DNA of 64,000 bases from Pseudo-nitzschia pungens (Eukaryota; Bacillariophyta; Bacillariophyceae; Bacillariales; Bacillariaceae), in assembly GCA_037355855.1 (NCBI GenBank), contig CM074760.1:1790501-1854500 (forward strand), given 5' to 3'. Positions within the stretch are counted from its first letter, which is position 1, and the number at the start of each line of letters is the position of its first letter. Positions 1 through 11,529 of this stretch are shown here, in pieces. The notes under the pieces were generated by a model that worked only from the letters and a program-made list of their open reading frames with translations, searched no databases and was not told where the DNA came from. The translations under genes and the position numbers were made by a program.

Positions 1-389
1 ACAATACTTTTCATGGAATCCATAAAATGCCACAACAAATATTTCTCGAATCGGGAAACAAGGCGGGAGCTGCCACGACACTCTGACTTGGGATTGATCA
101 GGGAGGGGGACAAAAATTCAATACATATGATTGTCTTTTGAGACTGAAAGGATTTGTAAGGCGTAACATATCGTGCCATTCAATTCAAAATCTCACCACT
201 ACTTTCAGTCGTCTGTTTGAAACGTTTTTTTAGAGCAATTCAACTTCGTGTGTTGTACAAAGTTTGAGTATTGCTTGTTTGATTTATTATCATAATATTA
301 TCAATATTTTATATTTAATAATACTACAACATAATTTTATGATTTGAAATCATGTGTCTCATAATCGATTTAGAGTTGGTTCAATTCGA
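1..389. other. Intergenic, no gene seen
   Basis: AT-rich sequence downstream of the thioredoxin-fusion gene, which ends at 390 on the minus strand. The part from about 240 to 345 is especially AT-rich. No supported coding sequence or RNA gene is seen. It probably holds the 3' UTR and terminator of the neighbouring gene. Confidence 0.5.
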
Positions 390-2441
390 TCATTTCTCGT
401 CGTCTAATATACTGTTATCCCATTCTGCCCCAGAATTCAAAAGCTGTAGGGCTTCGTCGATCTTCCGAGAAGGCAATTTGGATACATATGTTTGTCCTAA
501 AATTTTGCCCTCTCGCACAAACACAAATGAAGGGACCGCTCGCACAGACAATTGCGCGGCAAACTCTTTTCCTAACGCACCCGACGTCTCCGCTTTCACA
601 AACGTTAAATCGTTGGTGTTGTCACCCTCCTGGTTGATACGCGCCATTCGAGTGTAAGCTGGGTTTATCGTCTTGCAGGTTTTGCAAAACCTTGCACTCA
701 TGAACATAATGCAGCTTTTCTTCGGCTGAACGATTTCGCTCTGAAATCCATCCATGTCCATTATATTCAGTACGAAGGGGTTTTTCTGAATGGCTCTGTT
801 GTTCTTGCTCGGCGTAATTCGCGAAGAAGTTCCGAACTCACCAATATCGTCGTCATCATCATCATCACGGATGCCCTTCCTGTTCGCTTGGGATGGATCA
901 TAAGGTGCTTCTGAAATCATGTCCTCCTTCAAAATGTCAACATCGTCAAGATCCTCTCTGACAGGTAGACCAAACCGCGTTGTCCCGCTTCCTGAAGAGT
1001 CTCGAGGCCACGACATCTGTTCCCAAAAATCGGCGAGCGACCAGCCCCGAATCGCATCTGACTTTTTCGAACATGCCTTCTTTCTTTGTTTTTCTGTCAA
1101 AATTACTCCGTTCTTCAGTAGCGTTTCCAATGTGCTACCAATATCTGCTGGAGGAGTGATCGACTGGCACTCGCGACTTCTGGTCAAAAACGAAGGATTG
1201 CCAACCTTTTCACTGTACCCATCAGCTTTGCCCGGCCCACGAAAAAGACCTTCACTCGCAACAATGTCCTGCGAATTGGTAAGGGTTGATACGTAATTGT
1301 AGCATTTATGCCGACTTCTGAGCATTTGCAACGTGGATTGACCGAGTGACATCATGCCATCACCCTCATCCTCAAAGCTGTCCTGCCTAAGAGAAGTTCG
1401 TTCGTTGCCGATGGTGTCCACCAAACTATCAAACTCACCCAGGTACGAGGCAAATCCCAACTCGGCATCTCCCACGGCGGGCTTGATTATGTTCACTGTT
1501 TGTATTTGTTATTCAACAAAATAACAACAATCATTACAAAATTAAATTTTGACGCGTTTCATCCAGTTTGTCCAAATTTTTCGCCATGCATTTAACAATT
1601 GTGTTTCGAAATCAATTAAATCGTAGGAATTAGATTCTTGTTGTCCGATCGCCATTTCGGATCAAACGACACATCATACGACAAAAAAAATCTAAATTCT
1701 ACCCACAGCAGACTTACAGTTTCCAACATTTTTGCGGACTTTGCCATTGCCTTTGCTGTTCACCAAATACACTTCCATACCCAAGCTCGCCAAGCCTTCT
1801 GCAGAAAAACATGCCAATTCCCCCGATCCGAGGACAACGACCTTGCCCCCCGAAATCGTTGTCGAGGAGTCCTCTCCAGCCCCTCCGACATTTTCCAATC
1901 GCGGCAAGGCGCAGTGAACCGCGGAGATTGAAGCAATATAAGTCGATATTGCGTCCGCGTCGGAGACTTTGTTTGGAATAACAGCTACCGAATCTTCAAA
2001 GACATCAGAAGAATCTCTTTTTTCATTACCGACCATGCATTGCATAGCAACAACTCGGCGGTTATTTTCATCCCGTCCCGTCACAATATTCATGTACCCA
2101 TATTTCGTCGGGGCTGGCGGATTGGATGCGGATGATTGCCCATTCTTTCGTTGTACTTGAAGTATGCTTCGTACGGAATTCCATTCAGCTCCATCCAATA
2201 CGGCAAGCTGTGATTGTCCAACGGATGCAAGTGTCGTAGTTGGGTAAGAGAGTGCGGCTGTCATCGAAGACGACAACGCTCGGCAATATAAGGTTGGTCG
2301 ATGAGTATTGGATATCCAATCCGAACATGAAACCAGAAGAAATAGACATATCAGCCACTTTGATGATTGGCCAAAAGTTCCCATGTTCCAAAACTCGAAT
2401 TGAGACGAGGGTCGAGATGCCTTTCGTATTCTGATCATCAT
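390..2441 (-). CDS. Rossmann-like / thioredoxin-like fusion protein, two exons
   Basis: Two exons, 2441..1718 and 1495..390, are separated by a 222-nt intron (donor GTAAGT, acceptor CAG). Splicing joins the frames exactly and gives 609 aa. The chosen ATG at 2441 is followed by a hydrophobic stretch (WLICLFLLVSC) typical of a signal peptide or anchor. Residues about 198-235 look like a dinucleotide-binding beta-alpha-beta (VVVLGSGELA...), and the preceding part resembles the middle of zinc-type/quinone oxidoreductases. The last ~100 residues are a thioredoxin fold with FCKTC (first Cys near residue 512) in place of WCGPC and a cis-proline segment (RAVPSF). It is probably a redox protein of the secretory system or plastid. 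The Rossmann half is inferred from pattern, while the thioredoxin half is well supported. The region between them is low complexity, with an Asp run. Confidence 0.8.
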
Positions 2442-3650
2442 GATGTGTCGTCCTCCCTCTGGAATGATCGCTTGATTCCTTTCCACCAAGCAAGCAAGAT
2501 GCAATAAGTGGTGTCTAAAAACGCTATGGCAATCGCTATTCCAACACTGAGTTCCCCTTCGCCTACGAGAAGTAATCGGACAACTCTAAGAAATTGAGAA
2601 CCTGGTAAGCGATGTCGTCAAAAAGAAAATGCAGGAAGGCTTTCAATTTGGTGGAAATAATGAGCACGACAAACATAAAGAACGCGATCACGTACCGGTA
2701 CGTGTACGTAAAAGGATGGGAAGATTAGTGAGAAGATCGACACCAAAGAGCGGAAGCAATACTGTCAGTTTGTCTCAATTGTCGACAAAAAAATTACTTC
2801 GTAACCTTACTTCGTAATAATTAGTCGAGGAACAGGTGTTCAGTGTCGAATTGTTCTTCGTGTTGTCTGATAGCTTCAACATGGATCGAACCGTAAGACT
2901 TATACCTATCGTATGTACTAACTTGAGTTTTGAACGAAACGTAGAATTCATGCTCACACCACACGCTGGTACAAGTAAGTTACCAGGTACAACTAGTACA
3001 TGCGTAACCTTACGTAAGGCTTACCCGTCTAAACATGAAACATATTTTTCTATCATCTGTTTTATTTCAGCTAAAATCTGAAATCACAACATCTGATAGC
3101 TCGTAAATACGTACGTAACTTACTCGTGCGTACGTAAAGTTACCTTCTCCTCTACGAAGAAAAGAAATTGTTGCGTAAATTTACTCAATCAAGGTAATTT
3201 TTTCTTCTTCCGATACTATTGTTTATTTTTTCATGAAACCAACCAAGAGTACAAGGTAATACTCCGGGAAAGATATCCTAAAACGAACTAGACCCGAATG
3301 ACAGGACGGATGATGACATGATAGAGTTACTATAGAATTTCGCATTCGAATGAGATAGATAACCGTACAGCGACAAGTATTTTATGATTTTAGTTATGCT
3401 GCTGATAGATTGACATGGTCTCATTTCCGAAAAGAAACAGACACAATAAATTGAGAACATAGAACGTGATTGATTCCCACTCTAGAATCACATAATGATG
3501 TTACGACCCTTGATATTGTCGTCGGTGCAAAATTGTGCTCACATGAGAGAAAGGTGTCTAGGTAATAAAAATTCGTCGATTACTACTGTCGTTGTCATTT
3601 CTCGTCAACTGTGGCGCCTCTCCGGTGAAGCAAAACATTGTGAAAAAATC
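2442..3650. other. Intergenic spacer rich in GTAC/TAAGGTTA words
   Basis: Spacer between the start of the fusion gene and the 3' end of citrate synthase. It holds many short words such as CGTAACCTTAC (near 2803 and 3006), a perfect 16-nt palindrome at 2689-2704, and runs of GTACGTA near 3105-3140. The open frames here are short and unconvincing. Confidence 0.5.
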
Positions 3651-5171
3651 TTAATCCTTCTTCACTTGAGACCACAACCATTCTGGAGTGACACTCTTCG
3701 GGCGTTCCAATGGCAATCCCAATGCACGGTCCCAATACAATTGAGAAAGAGCACCAACGGCTCGGCTCACACCGAACAAGACGGTGTAATATTGGAATTG
3801 AGTGAAACCGTAGTGCCACAACAAAACACCAGAGTGGGAATCAACGTTGGGGTATGGGTTAGCGACCTTTCCGTGTTCCTTCAAGATATCGGGCATGACC
3901 TCATAAATGGTGTTGACAACGTTGAACAATTCGTCGTCGGGCATGTGCTTCAAGGCGAATTCCCGTTGGCACGTGTAACGAGGATCGGTCTTTCTCAAAA
4001 CGGCGTGTCCATATCCGGGGATGACCTTCTTAGCGTTCAGGGTTTCCCACGCGAACTCGGTAATGGTTTCGGCTGTGACAGGCTTTCCCTCGGCTTCGAA
4101 TTTGGCTTTGAGGTCCTGGATCCACTTGAGGACTTCCTGGTTGGCCAAACCGTGAAGAGGTCCGGCAAGTGCGTTCAATCCACCGGCATACGAAAGGTAG
4201 GGATCAGAGAGTGTGGATCCAACCAAGTGAGTGGCATGTGCAGACGCATTTCCTCCCTCGTGATCAGTGTGAATGCAGAGATACAATCGCATAAGCTCAT
4301 CAAAAGATGGGTCGTCGTATCCAAGCATGCGGCAGAAATTTCCAGAATAATCCAAAGAGGTATCCTTGCTCACGACACCATCGAAGTAAACATTTCTGTA
4401 AATCATAGCAGCAATTTCTGGCAAAACGGCAATCACACCAAGAATATCCTCGAGCGCATAATGGTGGTAATCGGTCTTAGGCACACCTTCGGCATAAGCC
4501 TTGGCAAATTTCGACTCGGTCTGGCAAGCACTCAAACCAATGCTCAACTGAGTCATGGGATGCATATCTTTTGGAAGACTGTTGATCAAATTTTTAGCGT
4601 GTTCTGGGAGCTCGGCACGGGAATGAAGTTCGGCAGTAAGGGAGTCGACTTGTTCCTTGGTAGGAACTTCAGAGGTCAAAAGCAGCCACAGAAGACTTTC
4701 CAAGAGTGGTTCGCCATCACCGGTCACCCCAGAGTATGTGGGAAGAACAGCCTGGCATTCTGGGATGGTCAATCCTCGGAATCGAATACCTTCGGCGGGA
4801 TCCAAGTTGGAAGTTTCCCACAGCATGCATTTCACAGAACGGGCGCCTCCAATACATTGGTCGATAGTAACTTCCCCGATCACCTGACTACCATGTTCTT
4901 TCTTCAAGGCAGCGAGAGACTTTTGCTTCTCCGGAACCTGAGCAGCCAATGTTTCGTGAAGTGTGGTGACACTTCGGAAGTTTTGGCCGATAGGAACCTA
5001 AAACGGGGATCAAAAGAGAACGGAAACAATTCGATTTACGACGGTCGACATTGAGAAACGGGCGATCGATGATATCTTCTCCCCTTAAATTCAGTGTTAT
5101 ATCCCGTTGGTTTCATATTTGCATACCTTGCGGACGAGTTGTTTCACACTTTTTGATAGAAGATGCGCCAT
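3651..5171 (-). CDS. CS: Citrate synthase, mitochondrial
   Basis: Catalyses oxaloacetate + acetyl-CoA to citrate, the first step of the TCA cycle. Exon 1 (5171..5127) encodes 15 residues ([15 protein letters not shown]). A 129-nt intron (donor GTATGC, acceptor TTTTAG) leads to exon 2 (4997..3651), giving 463 aa in all. The first 15 residues are basic and lack acidic residues, as expected of a mitochondrial presequence. All three catalytic positions of eukaryotic citrate synthase are visible: His in PLHGLANQ, His in [14 protein letters not shown] and Asp in NVDSHSG. The length matches mitochondrial enzymes. Without exon 1 the coding frame has no ATG, so the intron is needed to explain the start. 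Confidence 0.97.
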
Positions 5172-6406
5172 GGTGCATATATTTGTCACAAACGTTGCTA
5201 GTGGATATTGTAATGGGTGTTGAGTGCTGTTGCTTTTCAGTCCTGTCAATCGTATTCCATTCCTTCGAAAAAGACTTCTTTCTCGTGTTCCGGATCTGTG
5301 GTCGACGGAGCTTGAACAACAAAATCGCTAATAAAAAACGCCAGTCATTTTTTCGATACTCGTAGTGTTTGTGTCCTGATGGGCTTCGCCGTTTAGCATT
5401 CTTTCTGCACTTGCTGCTGGAAAAAGATCTTCTGGAACTTCGGCACTTTTGCACCCACAAATGCACGGACAGCACGCTATCGAAACATCATTATCATGCC
5501 CCCAAATGCTGCTTCTTGTTATTCCTTACCCTAATTCTCGTGAATGAAAGAATACTGGAATCACGAACAAAAGTACCGTACAACTTCAGTCCAAACCATT
5601 GATGGCGTCTCGCACACGAAGAAAGATTACAACTACGCCTCCCTGTACAAGTCCTGTAGTGTCTCTGTACAAGTCCTGTAGTGTCTGTAACGTACCGGTA
5701 CAGTCGAAGTCCAATGCGCACGTACGGTAAGATTACCCACTCTTTAGTCGTACTGAACAATCATCATCATTCAGGTCTGACAAAGAAAAAGTTTCTAACT
5801 TTAGAGAATCCTTTGAGAAAAACATTGCACAGAAAGCAGAGACAAATACGAATTAAGGCTTACCATAATAATATATTACAATTTTCGTCTTATACACAAG
5901 CCAAAGATTGAAGGAGGAATGTCGTTGGCACAAGCATTCTTGATGCCGATTTATTCTCTGGAAAAAAGCTTTTGATGCCCCACAACCGCAAAACATATTG
6001 AATTTAATGTGTGATCACTAATTCTATATTCTTGTAGTGCACTTTCCCATAGTATCATACAAAAGGAGGTTATAGGTGCGTGAAGTGGGAATGTACTCCC
6101 TTCAAATACATCACCTTTATCAAGACTCCTTTACCTTGTTCATATTGTTGAAATCGAAACAGAATGTCATATTAAAATTGCTCAAGCATTTCTGTAATTT
6201 TAACATCTACTTCTTTCACATCTTGCAAGACTTCATCTGCTGCCGAGTTTCCGACTGTTTCTTTTTCATGCATCAAGCCAATGAGATCTGTTTGGCATCA
6301 ATATGAATTATCAGTTTCCTCTACTTCCCATCCAGGGAGAAAAAGGCCAATCAAATTTAGTGCCACCATTTACATCATGCAGAACACCGGCAAGAGTTGA
6401 TTGATC
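5172..6406. other. Intergenic spacer
   Basis: Promoter side of citrate synthase and 3' side of the next minus-strand gene. It has a two-copy direct repeat of about 22 nt near 5645-5690 (core GTACAAGTCCTGTAGTGTCT). Otherwise it is AT-rich with no supported gene. The short open frames here do not resemble proteins. Confidence 0.45.
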
Positions 6407-6937
6407 TCAGAAAGTTCCTAAATGACGGCGTAGAATCGAATCTTGTTTCACTTGATTTCCGAATCTTTGACCATCAAATTGCACCTTTTCTTCCCACGAC
6501 AGCACACCTTTTGCCTTTCGCTCGGCGTCCCACTCTTCAATAGGCTGGTATTTTCCTTTTGGTTTGGGTTTTTCTTTTTCTTCATCATCACCAACTGCAG
6601 CTTTCGATAACGACTTATTTCGCGAAGACGGCATTGTCAATTTGTTTGTTTTTGATTTCTGTTGGTTCAGGAAATCACCACTCTGACTTGTAATCCGCTT
6701 GATGAAATCAGTGTTGCTTTCGCCTGGTAGCTGTTCGAAACCAGCATGCAAGACGAAAAAGTTTTCATCCGAATTCGATGGCGACGTTTGAGATGAGAAA
6801 GGTGACCATGACGCTGACGTTGACGTTGACACTGTCGTTCCAGTCGTTGCAATGGTCAAAAATGCCGACGCCTTGTGGTAGCAAGAAAAAAGGATTTCCG
6901 AAGACAGAAAGAAGAGTAGCATGCGATGCGTCCTCAT
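6407..6937 (-). CDS. Small plastid-type protein of unknown function
   Basis: 176 aa starting at an ATG. The N-terminus is a signal peptide (MLLFFLSSEILFSC) followed by KASAFLTIA. The ASAF motif at residues ~23-26 followed by a Ser/Thr-rich stretch is the classic diatom bipartite plastid presequence. The middle is Lys/Ser-rich and disordered. The C-terminal ~45 residues (from KGKYQPIEEWDAERKAKG onward) look like a conserved short domain that I cannot name. Plastid stroma is the predicted location from known diatom targeting rules. The function is unknown. Confidence 0.75.
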   Translation of the reverse strand: MRTHRMLLFFLSSEILFSCYHKASAFLTIATTGTTVSTSTSASWSPFSSQTSPSNSDENFFVLHAGFEQLPGESNTDFIKRITSQSGDFLNQQKSKTNKLTMPSSRNKSLSKAAVGDDEEKEKPKPKGKYQPIEEWDAERKAKGVLSWEEKVQFDGQRFGNQVKQDSILRRHLGTF

Positions 6938-8398
6938 CGTAAATTTCTGGTTGCAACCGACTTTATCGTCTTATTGGGTCGTACGTGTAGTAGAAGCTTG
7001 TAACTTTTATCTTCTGCTTGTTGATAAGCTCAATAGTAGTAGTATTCTTTAAAAACTACATCGATCGTGAAATTCAGTTGTACAAAGACTTTACAGTATC
7101 GAAATAATCCGAAGACATGCCGATGTCGATTTAGTCGCAGATTTAGCTGAAGGAGTCGTTCATTGCTCGGCGATGATGATGCTGCATTTTCGCAGTTCGA
7201 AATTCCATGCTTCTGTGATGATTCCGAGTGGAGCCATGAAGGGGAAAGAAAACACGAAAGAAATAGAATCAAAAAAGAAATTATCGTACTGATCGAAAAG
7301 GACGTGTAATCTGACGTGATGCACGACTGAACCAATAATTTTAACGAAAATTAAGTTTTCTGTGACACAAGGCTTACCGTACGGTACACAACTTGCGTCT
7401 CCCCCTCTCTCAATCTGTCCTCGTTGTGCTACGTACGGTAAGCCTTACCTGCTACCGTGACCCTACTACCAGTACCATCAATAATAATAGACGTTCATGA
7501 TGCAGGCGTTGAACATGACTCGATATTGTTTCATACCAGGACCATTCCTGGAACTCAACTGAGGCTCTGGTGTTTTACATTCCATAGTTGTATATCAGAT
7601 GCACAGACAATGCTGTCTGCAAACGCACTGTGATTATGCAACCCATTTTTGAAAAGAAAGTTATCTTTGAAAAATCCTTTCCATGCAAGAAATAAATTTT
7701 GAAACTGCGCAACTTGATTTTAACCACTCTGGAGAAACAAGTTTGCTGCTGCTGCTGCTGCTGCTGCTGATAGCTACCGTAGTAGTGATTGTTTCTTTTT
7801 TATAAAAGAAAACAACCACCACATGCCCATTTCATTTCCAACTCACTCGTGCAATAAGGTCTTACAGCTTGTATGCTACGGTACCTGATGACTAAGGTTA
7901 CCGGCGGTTTGTTGAAACAAGAAGAAGCACCGATCATGTCGTACATCACTTCGTACCAACCAGACGTACCTCAAGTAAGACCACATTCGTGGAAAAGTTT
8001 AGGAAATGATCACTCGTCCGTTGGATACAGCACTGCTGGCTCGCGCGTAGCATTTCTACCGATTTTCTCGATGAGACGCAAAGAATGTCGGGGAAAGTTA
8101 CTTTAGACGAACTTCTAGCAGCCCTCGTACATTATTAGCGAAGAGACGTGTTGGCGCAATAACTAATTCGAAAACTTAATCTCGTTTCTACCCAAAAAGG
8201 GTCGTACGGAAGGCCTAAAGACCGCACGCGGCACTAGCAGCACTCGAAACGTTCCTGATAACCCAACCTTCAAATCGAGGCACCGTCACATTCACCTTTG
8301 TGTCCGACTTGATTTGAGTCCAAGTCTTTCTGCTATTGATTCAGGGGATACTGCATAGATAACATCATCATCACAGAATTAAAAAAAAGAGCGTAATC
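6938..8398. other. Intergenic spacer with a CTG microsatellite
   Basis: Divergent promoter region between the small plastid-type gene and the Rab gene. It contains about eight or nine TGC/CTG triplets at 7744-7769 and TAAGGTTA-type words near 7370-7450 and 7900. A 101-residue minus-strand frame at 7030-7335 has a hydrophobic patch but nothing else to support it. Confidence 0.45.
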
Positions 8399-9013
8399 AT
8401 GTCAGGAAGTGCACCGTATGATATCCAAATCAAGTTGTTGATGATTGGGGATTCCGGAGTTGGGAAGACCTGTTTGTTGCTCCGTTACGCAAACGACTCG
8501 TTTAGTCCCACTTTCATCACTACTATCGGAATCGACTTCAAGATCAAGAACATTGATATCGATGGCACAAAGATCAAGCTTCAGATTTGGGACACCGCTG
8601 GGCAAGAACGTTTCCGAACGATCACAACCTCGTACTTTCGAGGTGCCCAGGGCATTCTCCTTGTGTACGATGTAACAGACCGTCGTTCGTTCGAGTCTAT
8701 CCGCAACTGGATTTCCCAGATTCAGCAACACGCAGATGTTCATGTCAACAAGATCTTGGTTGGAAATAAGTGTGATATGTTGGACGAAAAGGTCGTTTCC
8801 ACGGAAGAAGGAGAGAAGCTTGCAAAGGAATTCAACATGCCTTTCTGGGAATGCTCGGCCAAGAACAACATCAATGTTGACGAGTCATTCATCGGAATTG
8901 GAAGAGGAGTGAAGGATAGACTTGTTGCAGAGGGACAAGGTGGACCGTCTCAAAAACCTAGTGCTGTTCAACTAAACCAAAAGAATACTGGAAACAGGAA
9001 GGGCTGCTGCTAA
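8399..9013 (+). CDS. Rab-family small GTPase (Rab8/Rab1-like)
   Basis: Intronless, 204 aa. All Ras-superfamily G boxes are present: GDSGVGKT (P-loop), the effector-region Thr in [24 protein letters not shown] and ECSAKNN. The Rab-type F motif and switch sequences ([16 protein letters not shown]) point to the Rab1/8/10 group. The C-terminus ends KGCC, a dicysteine geranylgeranylation signal. It should act as a membrane-traffic switch on secretory vesicles. The exact subfamily would need a tree. The ATG directly begins the conserved domain, so the start is safe. Confidence 0.95.
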   Translation: MSGSAPYDIQIKLLMIGDSGVGKTCLLLRYANDSFSPTFITTIGIDFKIKNIDIDGTKIKLQIWDTAGQERFRTITTSYFRGAQGILLVYDVTDRRSFESIRNWISQIQQHADVHVNKILVGNKCDMLDEKVVSTEEGEKLAKEFNMPFWECSAKNNINVDESFIGIGRGVKDRLVAEGQGGPSQKPSAVQLNQKNTGNRKGCC

Positions 9014-9976
9014 GAACGAAGGCACGACTTCAAATGGCATGCGTACTGTACGTAACAACAGGAAAAATGAACAGAGACACACATAAACAGTGATTAGAGT
9101 GACTATTTTACTATCACACTGCATGGTATTGTATATCGATTCGATAAATAATGTATAAAAGCTATATTTATGAATGATAGTTCACTACGCAGATCTCTGA
9201 AGTGGGAAGTCATGAACATATCTAACGTGCTGCAAATAACTTAAACACATGCAATCTGACAATGTATAGAAACCGAAATAGATATCTCATCAGAGGATAC
9301 TCGTAGTCTTTAGTCGCCTTGCAAACAACTGATTTGTAGTCTGTGTCTTCCTCGGAAAGCCGTTTGCAAGGGAAAAAAAATGCTGAAAAACAGCTTCGAT
9401 GTTGATAATCAGGCAGGTCTTTTCGGAAGATTGCACAAGTTTCATTTCAAGGGAGGGAGCATGTGAAATTTCGCCCAAAAGAACCAATTGGGTCTTCCGG
9501 AGGCCAGGATCAAAAGCGAATAGGAGCTACCGGTTATTGGTGGAGTGAATAGATAGATGAAACAAGACAGTCATGTTTCTGAATAGTCCCGATTGGTACT
9601 GCAAAATTGCAGGCCGAAAGTCTTGCAGTGTCGGTCCAATCAATGCGCATTGACGCTTTTCGAGAATATAACCATCGGAAGGTTTGCTTTTTGTGGAAAC
9701 GCTAATGCAATGCGTTCCGAATGCGACTTGGAACTTTGAATGTCTGATTGCCATTCATTTTTGAGTTGGTCATGAGAATACCGGCGCAGTGCTTGTGTGT
9801 GGTTCCCCGCCTTTTTCGAATTCGAATGCACAGGTGTTTCCTCGCTTTAAAAAATGCCATTGCACGAAAAAACTTTCAACGCTCGAGATTTCACGCTTAC
9901 GATGTCCAATCAATATCATCGATCCGTTTCGAACTCGTTTTCGATAGCGATGATAACCAGCGAAAAATGTTCGGCA
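9014..9976. other. Intergenic spacer between convergent genes
   Basis: Lies between the 3' ends of the Rab gene and the minus-strand RbfA-like gene. AT-rich just after the Rab stop (about 9100-9200). Overlapping short frames on both strands show no domain. No gene called. Confidence 0.45.
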
Positions 9977-10882
9977 TTACATCATGAATTCTTCGATGGC
10001 CTTCTGAACCATCTCATCGGTCGCGGGAAACAATTTGATTCTCGGCGGATAGTAGTACGAAAGCCGCGTATGCACCTCTCGTGCCAAAAGTTTGGCACCT
10101 CCGTTGTCGACCAGCTGTGTCTGCACCTTCTCCATGATTTCTTGATAGAGGCGCTGGTTGATTCGATTGTCGAGCAATATCCCATAGGGCAGAGTCCAAT
10201 AGACCCTGGCCTGTCGAACGTTTCGATTCACCTCGCACTCGAGCAAGACGATGGGTTCTCCGAACAAAAACAATCCGTTGCTCACGATCCCGTTTCCGCG
10301 TGTTTGTGGGCGGAGACTCCCCCTTGTGTCTTCCTTCGTGGCCAGGAGCTCGAGACACTCCGAGGCCACCTCCAGGATCCGTTGCCCCTCCGCGAGCTGC
10401 CGGGGATCCATCTCCGCGGAACGGCCGTTCCGAAAGGTTGGTTTCTTGTGCGCTTGCGACAGAGTGTCCTTTCGCGTCTTGTATCGGATGTCTTCCGCGG
10501 TTTGTTCCAGCGATTTGATCCCCTGCGAGATAACCGACGCCAAGCCGGGGTTTGGACCCGTCATAAACTCGATGTCTCCGTCCCGTTGCTCGTCGCAACG
10601 GTGGTTGGAATCTTTTTCGTCGTCGACGCCTGCTGCATCGCTGCGGTCGCCCATCGCAATTGCGCGGTGGTTCGTAGAAAACCAATTGATCGGATAGTTG
10701 CGGCGCGGATTGGAACATAACACTGACGTTTTTCCGACGCGTACTACGTCTCTCGTTGTCGCTTCCCCAACCAACGTTACCACGCTTCGGATCGACGGAA
10801 CCCTAGTAGAAGAAACCGCCCCCCTTGCGATCGAGCGAATCAGAAATTTCCTACCACATAAGCGACTGGCTGGAAAGATCAT
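9977..10882 (-). CDS. rbfA: Ribosome-binding factor A-like protein, probably organellar
   Basis: 301 aa from the ATG at 10882; the open frame extends further upstream only from non-ATG codons. The N-terminus (MIFPASRLCGRKFLIRSIAR...) is rich in Arg and Ser and poor in acidic residues, as expected of a mitochondrial or plastid transit peptide. The C-terminal ~110 residues match the RbfA KH-like fold in order: a beta strand with VLLECEVNRNVRQARVYW, a helix, then LAREVHTRLSYYYPPRIKLFPA, as in bacterial RbfA (R..LA..L..R..P.L.F). RbfA matures the 3' side of small-subunit rRNA. The middle is acidic and variable. The family call is inferred from motif order. Confidence 0.72.
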   Translation of the reverse strand: MIFPASRLCGRKFLIRSIARGAVSSTRVPSIRSVVTLVGEATTRDVVRVGKTSVLCSNPRRNYPINWFSTNHRAIAMGDRSDAAGVDDEKDSNHRCDEQRDGDIEFMTGPNPGLASVISQGIKSLEQTAEDIRYKTRKDTLSQAHKKPTFRNGRSAEMDPRQLAEGQRILEVASECLELLATKEDTRGSLRPQTRGNGIVSNGLFLFGEPIVLLECEVNRNVRQARVYWTLPYGILLDNRINQRLYQEIMEKVQTQLVDNGGAKLLAREVHTRLSYYYPPRIKLFPATDEMVQKAIEEFMM

Positions 10883-11529
10883 CTTGTTGAAAATTGATCG
10901 CGGAAAGTATGTACGGTATGGGTTATTCGCCCATTCGTCCCTTACTCTAAATACTTTTGGATAACCTGGCAACTTGGCAGCGGTTTCTCTATCGTCCACA
11001 ATCTCTTCGTAATGCAGAAACGAAGACTGAAAAGCATACTTGTACCCTCTTCTGTTCTAAGACACCGTTGAGAGTAACATCACGGATTTCCGTTACTGTA
11101 CGTTGTACCGTAAGGTAAGGTTACCATTCAGAACGGAACTGACAACTAGCGTGTTCGATGAAGGATAGACGAAACTGATGGAAACTGGTGAATGAATCGC
11201 AGAGCGCTCAACTCATTGTTTTTTTTTTAAAAAATAAAATGGCGCGACCGTCTGTCTGTCCCTCGCAATGTTGAGGGTGCTTGTTTGTACTTCCAGTTTT
11301 TGAACTTCACCACCGTGCGGCACGTAAGGTTAATTACGGTACTGTATTGGAAGCACAGTACGTACGGTAAGATTACCAGAACCGCATTCATTTTCAACAC
11401 AATTGATTCCATCAACTGTTTCATGTTGTCAATCCGTGGACTGTTGTCGTCGGTTGACTAGATTGCTAAAGAGAAGCCTCGAATTGCTTCTTTTTTCTAG
11501 TGAGAGCCCACCGTTCTCGTCCTGCAGCA
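10883..11529. other. Divergent promoter spacer
   Basis: Between the RbfA-like and TPR genes. Contains TAAGGTTA words near 11115 and 11328 with adjacent GTACGTACGG, and an A/T run near 11220. The frame of the TPR protein extends slightly upstream from a GTG, but no upstream ATG exists. Confidence 0.4.

Noticed and set aside
3495..5054. 519-codon open frame antisense to citrate synthase
   Set aside because: The opposite strand encodes a complete conserved enzyme. This frame is a codon-usage shadow with no domain.
7030..7335. 101-codon minus-strand frame with a hydrophobic stretch
   Set aside because: No conserved motif, and it ends in a run of Tyr from a TAG/TAC-rich spacer; probably chance.
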